A stretch of 64,000 nt of DNA from Chryseobacterium mulctrae (lineage in GTDB: Bacteria; Bacteroidota; Bacteroidia; Flavobacteriales; Weeksellaceae). The notes below the pieces were generated by a model, which ran no database searches, was not told the origin of the DNA, and saw only the letters and a program-made list of their open reading frames with translations. Shown piece by piece: positions 1-8,301 of this stretch (its first letter is position 1; every line of letters starts with the position of its first letter). Location: contig NZ_VAJL01000001.1 of NCBI RefSeq assembly GCF_006175945.1, forward strand, positions 2,232,001-2,296,000, written 5' to 3'. The position numbers were made by a program, and so were the translations under genes.

Positions 1-620
1 TCATACCAGCCCTGCACCGGGATCTGCGATGTTACAATGATGGATCCGTTGTTGTGACGGTCTTCTATGATCTCCAGAAGGGTTATCCTGTTGGCACTGT
101 CCAAAGCCTGAAGACCAAAATCATCAAGGATGATCACATCCTGTCTTTGTATTTTTGCAAGTTCGCGCAGGTATGACCCGTCTGCTTTTGCCATTTTTAG
201 TTTGGCAAACAGCTTGGAAGTATTAAAATAATTGACCTTGAAGCCTTCGATACAGGCCTGATAGCCCAATGCGGTTCCCAGGTAACTTTTACCCACGCCT
301 GTACTTCCTGTGATCAGGATGTTTTCATTTTTTTCTACGAACTCACATCCTGCAAGACACATTACCAGATTACGGTCGAGATTGCGGGTGTCATCGAAGT
401 TGATACTTTCAATACTGGACCTGTAATGGAACTTTGCATTTTTGATGCTTCGCTCTATGCGCCTGTTGTGCCTCTCATCCCATTCGGCATCGATGAGCAT
501 CGATATAAACTGGTCGAGGGTATAATGGTCTGTCCTTCCGCTTTCAATAGCGGTCTTAAAGGCATTGTGCATGCCGTAAAGCTTCATTTGCTTCATTTTG
601 CTCACTGTCGGTTCGTTCAT
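1..620 (-). CDS. istB: IS21-like ATPase helper IstB (3' end truncated by window)
   Basis: This is the AAA+ ATPase that assists the IstA transposase in IS21 elements, by knowledge of the family. Translation from the ATG at 618-620 gives about 206 residues before the window edge. A Walker A motif GSTGVGKS lies near residue 108 and a Walker B-like VIILDDFG near residue 163, followed by the family-typical ITSQ/GWYE-type segment at the cut. It starts 12 bp after the istA stop, so the two are probably co-transcribed and translationally coupled. The C-terminus is missing only because the window ends. Confidence 0.9.
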   Translation of the reverse strand, partial: MNEPTVSKMKQMKLYGMHNAFKTAIESGRTDHYTLDQFISMLIDAEWDERHNRRIERSIKNAKFHYRSSIESINFDDTRNLDRNLVMCLAGCEFVEKNENILITGSTGVGKSYLGTALGYQACIEGFKVNYFNTSKLFAKLKMAKADGSYLRELAKIQRQDVIILDDFGLQALDSANRITLLEIIEDRHNNGSIIVTSQIPVQGWY

Positions 621-632
621 AACTGTTGATAT

Positions 633-2183
633 TTAATGATAATATTGTTTTCCTCTGATGTTGCCGTGATCAGGCAGTTCCTGCTCCTTTTCTTCTTTTT
701 CCGGATCGATCATCTGATCCAGATTGTTCTCCAATATCTTCTGTACGGTCTTAAAGCTGTAGATCTTAAAATCCAATGCCCGTTTACAAGCATTTATCAA
801 TCGCTCTCTTCCTACTTTCTTTTCGAAGTTCAGGATTCCCAGGCAGCTTTTGTAAGCTTGCTCGGGATGATTCCGACTGTCGATAATTTGGAGGATATAT
901 TCTCCCACTGCAGTATCAATACTGTTTGCCCAATCGATAAAGCGGGCAGCACTCCATCCGGCCACGAACTGGTGGGTGCTGGCTAAATGTTCTGTAATGG
1001 TCGTGTAGACATAAGGCTTGTAATTGCGCCTGTGCATCGCGATCCTGTTGTATTTATAGTAGATCTCCACAGTGGAAGATGTGTATAGGATCTTGATCTT
1101 TTTCTTGATATACTGGTACGGAACACTGTAGTAGTTCTTATCCCGGCTCAACTGTACGTGCCCGTTCTGCATCACTGTTGCAAAGGATTGGTACCTGATC
1201 TCAAAACGACGCTCAGGCAGTGGGCGCAGCTGCTGCTTCTCGTCCTCCAGGAACAGCTCGTAGCGGGAGTAAGGGCGTCCTGTGAGCTTGCGTTTGTTAT
1301 GAGAGTCCAACAGATCCCAGATCTCACTATTTAGTTCATCCAGGCCGCAGGATCCCTGTTGAAGGTTGGCGTAGATCCTTCTGTACAGGATCTTTACCGC
1401 TCCCTCTACCAAGGATTTATCCCTCGGTTTGTAAGCCCTGGCAGGCAAGATGGTCGTTTCATAATGTTCGGCCAGATCGGCCAGGGTCTCATTGATGGTG
1501 GGTTCAAAACGGCTGCTTTTGATCACTGCGGATTTTAAATTATCAGGAACGATCGCTGCCGGTGTGCCTTCAAAAAAGCGGATGGCATTTTCTACAGAAC
1601 GTACAAAATCTTCCTTCTGCTGGCTCATAGAGGCTTCAGCATACGTGTACTGGCTTGCTCCCAGAATAGCTACAAAAAACTGAACTTCTTTAAGCTCCCC
1701 GCTTTCCTTATCAATAATGGAGAGTGTTTTCCCTGCATAATCGACATACATCTTATCACCGGATTTGTGATTCATATGCATCACCGGGTTCACACGCTTG
1801 CCCCATATCTTGTAATGATGCCGGAACTGTGAACTCTGAAAACCATCAGGATGCAGTGCAAGATATTGCTCCCACATATGATGGATAGTGATTCCTACCT
1901 TTTTGAGCTCACGTTCCATCTTTGGGAAAAAATCGTACAGGGACTGTAGTTTGGGGCTAATGGACTCCGCGGTGGTATTGGAAAACAAAAGTTCCAGCTC
2001 GGCATCTGTCTTGGCATTGATCGCATCAAGGTTTAAGCCCAGAATCTCATACAATGAGATGTATTTTTTAACGGTATTTCTGGAAAGGGATAAATAGCTG
2101 CTTATAAATAACTTGCTCTTTCCAGTGCTGTAGAATTTTATGACTTTTCTAATTTTACTCATGTCTGTTATTTTATTTGCCAT
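633..2183 (-). CDS. istA: IS21-like transposase IstA
   Basis: DDE-type transposase of an IS21 element. The N-terminus (about residues 1-45) is a helix-turn-helix of the type KIRKVIKFYSTGKSKLFISS followed by LSLSRNTVKKYI. The integrase core follows, with the acidic triad visible as D in MYVDYAGK (about 147), D in VPDNLKSA (about 213) and E in KSLVEGAVK (about 260). The length of 516 residues is normal for IstA and the frame is intact, so the element may be active. An internal ATG at codon 8 is an alternative start. Upstream lie the repeat-rich IS end and then unrelated accessory genes. Confidence 0.93.
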   Translation of the reverse strand: MANKITDMSKIRKVIKFYSTGKSKLFISSYLSLSRNTVKKYISLYEILGLNLDAINAKTDAELELLFSNTTAESISPKLQSLYDFFPKMERELKKVGITIHHMWEQYLALHPDGFQSSQFRHHYKIWGKRVNPVMHMNHKSGDKMYVDYAGKTLSIIDKESGELKEVQFFVAILGASQYTYAEASMSQQKEDFVRSVENAIRFFEGTPAAIVPDNLKSAVIKSSRFEPTINETLADLAEHYETTILPARAYKPRDKSLVEGAVKILYRRIYANLQQGSCGLDELNSEIWDLLDSHNKRKLTGRPYSRYELFLEDEKQQLRPLPERRFEIRYQSFATVMQNGHVQLSRDKNYYSVPYQYIKKKIKILYTSSTVEIYYKYNRIAMHRRNYKPYVYTTITEHLASTHQFVAGWSAARFIDWANSIDTAVGEYILQIIDSRNHPEQAYKSCLGILNFEKKVGRERLINACKRALDFKIYSFKTVQKILENNLDQMIDPEKEEKEQELPDHGNIRGKQYYH

Positions 2184-2267
2184 AATCCGCTTTTTTTAAC
2201 GAATGTATGACGCTAACATCATGAAAAAATCAAGTCGTTTTTATCTCAAATATAACCCAGATAACAG

Positions 2268-2360
2268 GTGGTCATTTTGGACCGGAAAGTGGTGGTCACT
2301 TTGCTCCGAAATCAGTGGTCAATTTACTCCGAAATTAGGTGGTCAATTTGACCGTCTTTT
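2268..2360. repeat. clustered direct repeats at the IS21 end
   Basis: Four direct copies of a unit starting GTGGTCA and continuing roughly TTTgCTCCGAAAT begin at 2268, 2292, 2315 and 2339, a period of 23-24 bp. A fifth isolated GTGGTCA is at 2421. IS21 termini commonly carry such multiple repeats, which are taken to be transposase binding sites. They sit just upstream of istA. Confidence 0.75.
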
Positions 2361-2444
2361 CCAATACCATAAAGAACTATGGTTTTCTATACTTTACTTT
2401 GTGAGTAATACATTTCAAAAGTGGTCATAAATGATAATGACTAG

Positions 2445-2475
2445 GTTATCAATAATGATAACTTTAGTATATTTG
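2445..2475 (+). promoter_or_regulatory. promoter -7 box with overlapping inverted repeat
   Basis: TATATTTG at 2468-2475 matches the Bacteroidota -7 consensus TAnnTTTG and lies 25 bp before the ATG at 2501. Directly upstream, 2445-2462 is an inverted repeat GTTATCA-ATAA-TGATAAC that would cover the region upstream of the -7 box, as an operator would. No TTG -33 element is obvious. Confidence 0.35.
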
Positions 2476-2500
2476 TTAACTACATAAATGACTATAACTT

Positions 2501-2959
2501 ATGATAACAACTTTAGCATTGAGCTTTCAACATGTTTTAATCCTTTTAATTGTATTGGGATTTCCTGCATTAATATTATTTCTAATCTTTAAGCCAAAAG
2601 CCAGAAACAATGTGTCTTTGACTTCAATAGAAACAAAAAATAAAACACAAAAATCAATGTCTCCAATAAATAGGTTAAAATTTCTTAGTCAATCTGACAG
2701 ATATATTTATGGTGCTATAATAGCAATCTTTTTAGCCTTAATCTGTGGATATTTGTTTAGTGATACTGAATATTATTTGTCCAGTAATGAATTTTCTAAT
2801 GGTGTAAGAATTAGCACAGCAGAATATGAGGAAATGGCTAAAAACAACAGCAGTGATTATGCAATGACTAGACTTAGATTTAATTATCTAATATTTTTTT
2901 CCTCGTTAGCCATTTTTTCAGGAATTGGTTATTCATTAGATAAAAGAATAAATAAATAG
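2501..2959 (+). CDS. unrecognised small membrane protein
   Basis: A 152-residue protein I do not recognise. Three hydrophobic stretches are visible: about residues 8-30 (VLILLIVLGFPALILFLIF), about 70-87 (YGAIIAIFLALICGYLF) and about 131-145 (YLIFFSSLAIFSGIGY). A polar basic linker separates the first two. It probably sits in the inner membrane. It is the first gene of a short plus-strand run in the accessory segment beside the IS element and is preceded by a plausible promoter. Nine bases separate it from the next gene, which suggests co-transcription. Confidence 0.6.
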   Translation: MITTLALSFQHVLILLIVLGFPALILFLIFKPKARNNVSLTSIETKNKTQKSMSPINRLKFLSQSDRYIYGAIIAIFLALICGYLFSDTEYYLSSNEFSNGVRISTAEYEEMAKNNSSDYAMTRLRFNYLIFFSSLAIFSGIGYSLDKRINK

Positions 2960-2968
2960 TATCTAAAG

Positions 2969-3361
2969 ATGACCTTGCAAGCTATTCACTATTACAATGC
3001 TCCAGGTAACATCAATCTTGAAGATGACTTTAAAAATGGAGTTATAACATTTGTTTCATTTTCCACTATGTTTAGTAACTCAGTAATTACCTGGGAACTG
3101 AATAAAGGTAAGCTGTGGATATGTGAAATGTACAGTAAATTTTATAAGGAATATGAAAGGGCAGATAATGAAGAATTGATTGTTGATGGTAAGAAAACCT
3201 ATCATGACTGGCTGGACTGTCAGATTTTAGTTCCTACCTACATTATTCCTATCTGTCCACAAGTAGTTGGTACACATTACCAAATTAACATCAAAAATGG
3301 CTACCTAGATGGATATAAAATTATTACAGTCTATGACGAACCTGATGTTGACATCTTTTAA
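2969..3361 (+). CDS. hypothetical protein
   Basis: A 130-residue soluble protein with no signal peptide or membrane segment and no family I can name. It is rich in aromatic residues and has a mixed beta-like pattern (for example GVITFVSFSTMFSNSVITWE). It begins 9 bp after the preceding membrane-protein gene and is followed at once by a terminator-like hairpin, so the two probably form one transcript. Position next to an IS21 element and a RadC-like gene suggests cargo of an integrated element; the function is unknown. Confidence 0.55.
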   Translation: MTLQAIHYYNAPGNINLEDDFKNGVITFVSFSTMFSNSVITWELNKGKLWICEMYSKFYKEYERADNEELIVDGKKTYHDWLDCQILVPTYIIPICPQVVGTHYQINIKNGYLDGYKIITVYDEPDVDIF

Positions 3362-3373
3362 CAACTTACTACA

Positions 3374-3398
3374 AACCACCTAATACAGGTGGTTTTTT
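3374..3398 (+). terminator. rho-independent terminator
   Basis: ACCACC (3375-3380) pairs with GGTGGT (3388-3393) over a 7-base loop and runs straight into a T tract. It ends the 2501-3361 gene pair. Confidence 0.6.
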
Positions 3399-3412
3399 AA
3401 TTTTAAAACAAA

Positions 3413-3793
3413 ATGAATAATGACATATACAATCATTTAAAGTTTGAGCTTGGAACAGAATATGACTCCTTTGAGTTCCAGGTTATATCAATTCCTCCTT
3501 ATGAGTTTCTTGAGAATAACTTATCCTTGGAATCCTATGAGTATTTTGGAGATAACAGTAAAGTTCTGGGGCTAATTACAAAGCATATATTTCTTTATTT
3601 TAATGCTGATGTATTGATGAGAGTAGAGTTGCTTTACAGAGGAGACAAAGTAAAAACCTTGAAAAGAAAGTTGGAAGAACTGAATGTTACATTCACAGTT
3701 AATTTAACCTTGAAGCTTTTTTATTCAGAAATTACAGGCTTAACAGTCCTGATGTATCAGAATAAAGTTTTAGACAGCTTTTACAAATACTAA
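3413..3793 (+). CDS. hypothetical protein
   Basis: A 126-residue protein of unknown function. It looks soluble: no signal peptide or transmembrane stretch, an acidic N-terminal half and a mixed alpha/beta C-terminal half. It follows a terminator, so it should have its own promoter, and the next ORF (RadC-like) starts about 20 bp after its stop. The pairing with a RadC-like gene resembles cargo of Bacteroidota integrative elements, but this is context only. Confidence 0.55.
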   Translation: MNNDIYNHLKFELGTEYDSFEFQVISIPPYEFLENNLSLESYEYFGDNSKVLGLITKHIFLYFNADVLMRVELLYRGDKVKTLKRKLEELNVTFTVNLTLKLFYSEITGLTVLMYQNKVLDSFYKY

Positions 3794-3813
3794 TTTTTAA
3801 TCAAAATTCAAAC

Positions 3814-4260
3814 ATGAATACAGAACCACAAGTTTCAGAAATACAAGTCTCATATTACCCCAGGTTAATTCAATCACAAAAAATTGCCTCCAGTAGTGAT
3901 GCTGTAGAAATAATCAGAAAAGCATGGGATAAGAGAACAATAGAAATGCAGGAAGAAGTCAAACTGATTCTACTTAACCAATCAAATACAGTATTGGGAA
4001 TCTACAACCTTTCAAAGGGTGGTATAAATTCAAGTTTAGTAGATGTCAGGCTAATACTTTCAGTAGCATTAAAATGTTTAGCTACAGGATTAATATTGAT
4101 ACATAATCATCCAAGTGGAAACCTTAACCCAAGTAAGTCAGACCTGGATATAGTTAAGAAATTGAATGAAAGTTGTAAACTCCTCGAGATTACTCTTCTT
4201 GACAGTATCATCATCACAAAAGAAAGCTACATGAGTTTTGGTGATGATGGAATGTTGTAG
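3814..4260 (+). CDS. RadC-like JAB/MPN domain protein
   Basis: RadC-like JAB domain protein of 148 residues, shorter than chromosomal RadC (about 225) because the N-terminal helix-hairpin-helix part is missing. The JAMM metal motif is clear near residues 94-107: HNHPSGN then S and D at the expected spacing (HxHPSGx7SxxD). Short RadC-like proteins of this form are frequent on Bacteroidota plasmids, conjugative transposons and genomic islands; their reaction is not established. It is the last gene of the accessory segment before the envelope block. Confidence 0.85.
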   Translation: MNTEPQVSEIQVSYYPRLIQSQKIASSSDAVEIIRKAWDKRTIEMQEEVKLILLNQSNTVLGIYNLSKGGINSSLVDVRLILSVALKCLATGLILIHNHPSGNLNPSKSDLDIVKKLNESCKLLEITLLDSIIITKESYMSFGDDGML

Positions 4261-4376
4261 GAAGTAATGAAACAAAAAAGGCATCCTTTTAGGCATACCC
4301 AAAATCAAGAAAGCTTTGAAACTACTATTAATAAAGAGAAAATAAAGATTGTGGAGAATCCCTCAGGGCCCACAAA

Positions 4377-4405
4377 AACTCTCAGATTTTTCTGAGAGTT
4401 TTTTA
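4377..4405. terminator. bidirectional terminator
   Basis: AACTCTCAGA (4377-4386) pairs perfectly with TCTGAGAGTT (4391-4400) over a TTTT loop, with T-rich sequence on the plus side and A-rich sequence on the other. It separates the accessory plus-strand genes from the minus-strand glycosyltransferases. Confidence 0.8.
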
Positions 4406-4413
4406 TTTTAATG

Positions 4414-5313
4414 CTATCTTGATTTTCTAAGCATCAATCCAAGTTTATATAGATCTAAAAATTTGAGATTAGGATTTCCGGAAAGTAAATTCTTTTTCAG
4501 AAATTTTTCAAAAAAATTAAATAAAATTAAAACAGGAAATTTTAATTCTTTTTTATGAACAGACTCATATGCTTTTACAAGCTTTATTTCAGATAATTTA
4601 GGGCTTAATGCTTGATTATTTAGCATGAGCAGAAGACTCTCCACAGACTCATCAACCTTTTTCAAATAAACACTCCCCTCTTCTACGTCATTATTATAAA
4701 TCGGATTATCAATATGTATTACCGGGATTTTTGCTGATTTTAAATCCATTGAAAACACCAAATCTTCATAGCCATATTTCCGGAGATCAGGATTAAATTT
4801 AATGCTTTCAAAGATATTTTTTTTAATCAGAAAATTATTTGTCTGAAAGCTTAAGTAAGGTTTTATTTTTCTCTTTTCTAACGGTAAATTTTCTCGCTCT
4901 ACAGCAAATTTCCATCTTAAAATATGCTTTTCTGAAGACGGCTTTTCTGAAACCTTTCTTCCACCATAAACAACAGCTATATTAGAATTTTCATCTAAAA
5001 GATTGACATAGTTTTTAAGAAAATTTGAAGAAATAATTTTTCCGTCACAATCTAAAAAGAGCAGATATTCCGTTTTTGAATAATCTAAAAACAGATTTCT
5101 AATTCTGGATCTTCCAATATTTTTTTCAAGTAAAATAAACTGATTTACCTGATGATTGAGTTCGTTATTTATTTGTTTGAAATTCTCGTCTGAACCGTCA
5201 TCAATAAGAATAATTTCAGCATCAATTGAATCGCTTTCGATTTCTTTTTTAAGATCATAAACCAATTCTCTTACATCAAAATTATAAACCGGAATGCAAA
5301 CAGAAATCTTCAT
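4414..5313 (-). CDS. family 2 glycosyltransferase
   Basis: GT-A fold glycosyltransferase of 299 residues. The N-terminus has the family pattern SVCIPVYN (4-11), LIDDGSD (about 36-42) and the nucleotide-sugar binding LFLDCD (about 85-90). It would add a sugar to a surface glycan such as LPS or another cell-envelope polymer; donor and acceptor cannot be read from sequence. It is the last gene of a minus-strand run sufE - GT9 - GT2 with gaps of 2 and 4 bp, so co-transcription is very likely. The GT9 partner points to lipopolysaccharide core assembly. Confidence 0.85.
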   Translation of the reverse strand: MKISVCIPVYNFDVRELVYDLKKEIESDSIDAEIILIDDGSDENFKQINNELNHQVNQFILLEKNIGRSRIRNLFLDYSKTEYLLFLDCDGKIISSNFLKNYVNLLDENSNIAVVYGGRKVSEKPSSEKHILRWKFAVERENLPLEKRKIKPYLSFQTNNFLIKKNIFESIKFNPDLRKYGYEDLVFSMDLKSAKIPVIHIDNPIYNNDVEEGSVYLKKVDESVESLLLMLNNQALSPKLSEIKLVKAYESVHKKELKFPVLILFNFFEKFLKKNLLSGNPNLKFLDLYKLGLMLRKSR

Positions 5314-5317
5314 TCTG

Positions 5318-6283
5318 TTAAATTTTGTCTATAATCTGTTGTACGTTGATTTCTTCCAGACACGCCCAATCGCCACGGTAACATTCTTTATCACCAAAAA
5401 CCGAACAGGGTCTACACGTAAGATCATTAATCTGAACCACGTCATTCTCGCTTTGGCCGAAACCTAAAAACCCTGCATATGGGTGAGTGGCTCCCCAAAT
5501 TGAAACACAACGGGTTCCTACAATACTGGCTAAATGCATATTAGCCGAATCCATCGAAATCATTACTTCAAGCTGAGAAATTAGGTTTAGTTCTTCTGAA
5601 AGATTAAGTTTTCCTGCCAAACTTTTGGTATTGGGAATTTGTTTTTCCCAACTTTTAAGAGTTTCTGTTTCTTTTTTTCCGCCTCCGAAGAAGTAGACGG
5701 TATTTTTTTCTGCTAAAATTTTTACAAGTTCAAAAGACTTCTCTAAAGGAAGCATTTTTCCTTTATGCTGAGCGAATGGCGCAAAACCAATTCCTGATTT
5801 TTGATTAGATTTTGGTCGTAACTGATGCGAAAGTTCAACTTTAAAACCCATATCCCGAAAAACATCTGCATAACGTTCTACCGTTCTTTTTAATTGAGTT
5901 TTATCTAAATTCCAGACATCCGTAAGGTTTTCTTTCTCCTCTTTTCCTTTGTTTATTTTAAAAACCCTTAAACCCTTTCTCACATAAAGTTTATCTAAGA
6001 TTTTAGAACGGATAACATCATGTAAATCAGCAATATAATCTGGGTGATATAATTTTAATAATTCTTTACCCAACCTTCTTATTCCGAGAAAACCTTTATA
6101 ATCATCAAGATCAATCCCATGAAAGATAACATTCGGAATATCAGCAAATAAGCTCTCAAAATTATTCCGTGAAACCATCACAATTTCAACTTCTGGATTT
6201 TGTTCCAAAAACTCCCGAAAAACAGGCACTGTCATAGCGACATCACCAAAAGCGGAAAAACGGTATGCTAAAATTCTGGTCAC
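5318..6283 (-). CDS. family 9 glycosyltransferase (heptosyltransferase-like)
   Basis: GT-B fold LPS glycosyltransferase of 321 residues, related to WaaC/WaaF/WaaQ heptosyltransferases. Seen: N-terminal FSAFGDVAMTVPVFREF, the donor-site segment MDSANMHLASIVGTRCVSIW near residue 245-265, and a C-terminal cluster of cysteines (CRPC ... ECYRGDWAC) common in Bacteroidota members. It probably works at the cytoplasmic face of the inner membrane on lipid A-core. It is flanked at 2-4 bp by sufE and a GT2 gene. Confidence 0.87.
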   Translation of the reverse strand: MTRILAYRFSAFGDVAMTVPVFREFLEQNPEVEIVMVSRNNFESLFADIPNVIFHGIDLDDYKGFLGIRRLGKELLKLYHPDYIADLHDVIRSKILDKLYVRKGLRVFKINKGKEEKENLTDVWNLDKTQLKRTVERYADVFRDMGFKVELSHQLRPKSNQKSGIGFAPFAQHKGKMLPLEKSFELVKILAEKNTVYFFGGGKKETETLKSWEKQIPNTKSLAGKLNLSEELNLISQLEVMISMDSANMHLASIVGTRCVSIWGATHPYAGFLGFGQSENDVVQINDLTCRPCSVFGDKECYRGDWACLEEINVQQIIDKI

Positions 6284-6285
6284 AA

Positions 6286-6705
6286 CTAAGATTTCAGTTG
6301 GTATGCGACTGCATAAAATTTGATTTGCTTGGTCATCGCCATCAATCCGTTGGCTCTTGAAGGAGATAAAAATTCCTGCAATCCGATTTCAGAAATAAAT
6401 TCAAAATCAGAATCAAGAATTTCCTGGGTAGAATGACCGCTATAAATGCTTACCAGCAAAGAAACGATTCCTTTTGGAAGAATTCCGTCAGAATCTGCAT
6501 TGAAAAATAGTTTTCCATCTTTAAATTCAGCATCAATCCACACCTTGCTTTGACAACCTTTGATTAAGTTATCATCGGTTTTCTTGTCATCCGGAAGACC
6601 TTTCAGTTCTTTACCCAAATCTATGATGTATTCATATTTCTGTTCCCAGTCTTCAAGAAATGCAAATTCGTCGATTATTTCCTGCTGTTTTTCTTTAATG
6701 GTCAT
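6286..6705 (-). CDS. sufE: SufE-family Fe-S assembly sulfur acceptor
   Basis: SufE accepts persulfide sulfur from the SufS cysteine desulfurase for Fe-S cluster building. The product is 139 residues from the ATG at 6703-6705, normal for the family; the longer frame would need a TTG at 6726. The active cysteine lies in KGCQSKVW (C51), and the fold-typical LPDDKKTDDNLIKGCQS and SPSRANGLMAMTKQIK segments are present. No suf operon is nearby; instead the gene leads a glycosyltransferase pair with a 2-bp gap. The pairing is probably transcriptional only. Confidence 0.9.
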   Translation of the reverse strand: MTIKEKQQEIIDEFAFLEDWEQKYEYIIDLGKELKGLPDDKKTDDNLIKGCQSKVWIDAEFKDGKLFFNADSDGILPKGIVSLLVSIYSGHSTQEILDSDFEFISEIGLQEFLSPSRANGLMAMTKQIKFYAVAYQLKS

Positions 6706-6828
6706 TTCTATACTTTCTTTCTGCAAAGATACTAATTTTTAGAGTTTTTAGTTTTGTAGAAAATTAATTGAACCATTAAGATTAGTGAAATTCGTAATCA
6801 CAATAGTTTAATAATTTTAATAACAATC

Positions 6829-7926
6829 TTATCGAGAAGCTTTTTCAAAAACATCCAGCAATTTCACTTCTTCATTTTCCCAACAAAGAATTTCCGAAGC
6901 TTTTTTCAGTTCTAATTGATAGTTTTTTCTCCCTTTATTTAACACTAAATTTATTGCTGCAGCTATATTTTCGGGTTGATGGTTTTTGATAATTTCTCCA
7001 ACATCAAACTGATTTTTAATATTCAGCATTTCAGGAAGTGGAGATAGAATTAAAGGTACTCTAGCCTGAATACAGTCTAAAACCTTATTAGGAAGTGAAA
7101 ATTCATAACTTTCACCGCCGTTTTCTTCGATGCTCATTCCAACATCAGCCGTTAATGTGATTTCTCTTAAGTTTTCCGGAAGCAATTTTCCTAAAAACTG
7201 AACTTTATCCTGAAGATTTTCTTTTAAAACTAAATCTTCATATTCCTTTTTCTTAGGTCCGTCACCGGCAATTTTAAAAATAACATTTTCAAGATAATGC
7301 ATTGCCAAAATAGCTTTATTAATTCCTCGAAATGGATTAATTGCACCTTGATATAAAAGTATTTTCGGCTTGTTTTCTGGAATTTCTATTGAAAAATCAA
7401 TTTTTATTGGCGCATTCTGAACGACGGTTGGATTGATTCCATATTTATTCTGAAACCATTTTGCATAACTTCCGCTCGCCGTCATCATGAATTTTAAATT
7501 CGGCACAATTTTGTTCTGCAGATAACGCCACAATTTCTGAGACATTTTCCCTTGAACAGCCGGCATTTCAGAAAAAATTTCATGACTGTCAAATATTAAC
7601 GGAATATTTAATTTTTTAGCTAAAAGATAATTAGGCAGTAAAGCATCCAAATCATTGGCAAGAAGAATCGTATGCTCATTTGCTTTTTCATAAAGCTGCC
7701 AATAAAGCATCCAGTTAAACTCAAAATAAGCGGTCTTTAAAGTTTTAGAAATAATATTTATTCTTGAAAAAGGATATGGACGGATCATTGCTTCTTCCCC
7801 ACCCCAATTATTGCCTATTAATTCAATTTCATACCCGTTTTCATGTAGCGTTTTACAAACTTTTTCAATTCTTTGGTCGGTATAAAGATTACTGAATGCA
7901 GAAATTAATATTTTTTTTCGAGCCAT
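6829..7926 (-). CDS. family 4-type glycosyltransferase
   Basis: GT-B glycosyltransferase of 366 residues. The N-terminus KILISAFSNLYTDQRIEKV matches glycosyltransferases of this class, and the C-terminal half has the nucleotide-sugar site (FKIAGDGPKKKEYE, then SLPNKVLDCIQARVPLILSP). The reading frame stays open to 8001, but the ATG at 7924-7926 is preferred: it overlaps the stop of the upstream 3-TM gene as TAATG, which implies translational coupling, and it gives a normal N-terminus. It probably adds a sugar to an envelope polysaccharide. Confidence 0.87.
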   Translation of the reverse strand: MARKKILISAFSNLYTDQRIEKVCKTLHENGYEIELIGNNWGGEEAMIRPYPFSRINIISKTLKTAYFEFNWMLYWQLYEKANEHTILLANDLDALLPNYLLAKKLNIPLIFDSHEIFSEMPAVQGKMSQKLWRYLQNKIVPNLKFMMTASGSYAKWFQNKYGINPTVVQNAPIKIDFSIEIPENKPKILLYQGAINPFRGINKAILAMHYLENVIFKIAGDGPKKKEYEDLVLKENLQDKVQFLGKLLPENLREITLTADVGMSIEENGGESYEFSLPNKVLDCIQARVPLILSPLPEMLNIKNQFDVGEIIKNHQPENIAAAINLVLNKGRKNYQLELKKASEILCWENEEVKLLDVFEKASR

Positions 7927-8150
7927 TATTTCTTCTTTACAATGAGTAAATGATACACCTGTACAAAGCAAATAATTCCGTTGGGAATAATAACCGGCCA
8001 AAGCATTCCGCTAAAAATTCCGTAGATGACAAAACAGAGACAACCAATACAATTGACAATCCTGATTTTGGTTAAATCTTTAAGAATAAAACTCAAAACG
8101 ATAAAAACTGAAGCAGCATAGCCGATGTAATTGACAATTTCAGGACTCAT
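7926..8150 (-). CDS. small 3-TM protein, SemiSWEET/YgjV-like
   Basis: A 74-residue, almost entirely hydrophobic protein with three predicted membrane helices (about 7-24, 32-48 and 51-70) and short polar turns (KDLTKIRIVN). The size and the 3-helix layout fit the half-transporter (SemiSWEET/PQ-loop) or YgjV-like group; I cannot see a diagnostic PQ dipeptide, so the assignment is tentative. Its stop overlaps the start of the downstream glycosyltransferase (TAATG), so both are made from one message. A transport role is inference. Confidence 0.6.
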   Translation of the reverse strand: MSPEIVNYIGYAASVFIVLSFILKDLTKIRIVNCIGCLCFVIYGIFSGMLWPVIIPNGIICFVQVYHLLIVKKK

Positions 8151-8301
8151 GAGGAATATTTAAGGACAACAAACTTAGTCATTTTCAATAAGATAAAAAA
8201 TATTTTTCTGCCATAAAGTCATTAATTGGTTTTTGGTAAAATATTTGTAATTTAGATATTGAATATAAAGCAATTCTGCTTTTATTCTAACGAGATATAT
8301 T

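Larger units (their letters stand above)
1..2366 (-). mobile_element. IS21-family insertion sequence, left part outside window
   Basis: The minus strand carries istA followed by istB in the order and close spacing (12 bp) typical of IS21 elements. The end upstream of istA carries clustered short direct repeats, as IS21 termini do. The left boundary lies beyond base 1. The right boundary is set only approximately, just after the last clustered repeat; no target-site duplication can be checked with one end missing. Confidence 0.8.

Noticed and set aside
2203..2430. 75-codon open frame over the IS21 end
   Set aside because: It runs through the clustered GTGGTCA repeats, which impose a repeating WSxxxxxxW pattern; there is no domain and no separate ribosome-binding context. 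It is a by-product of the repeats.
7927..8001. N-terminal extension of the GT4 glycosyltransferase to 8001
   Set aside because: It lies inside the upstream 3-TM gene in another frame; the TAATG overlap and the normal N-terminus favour 7926.
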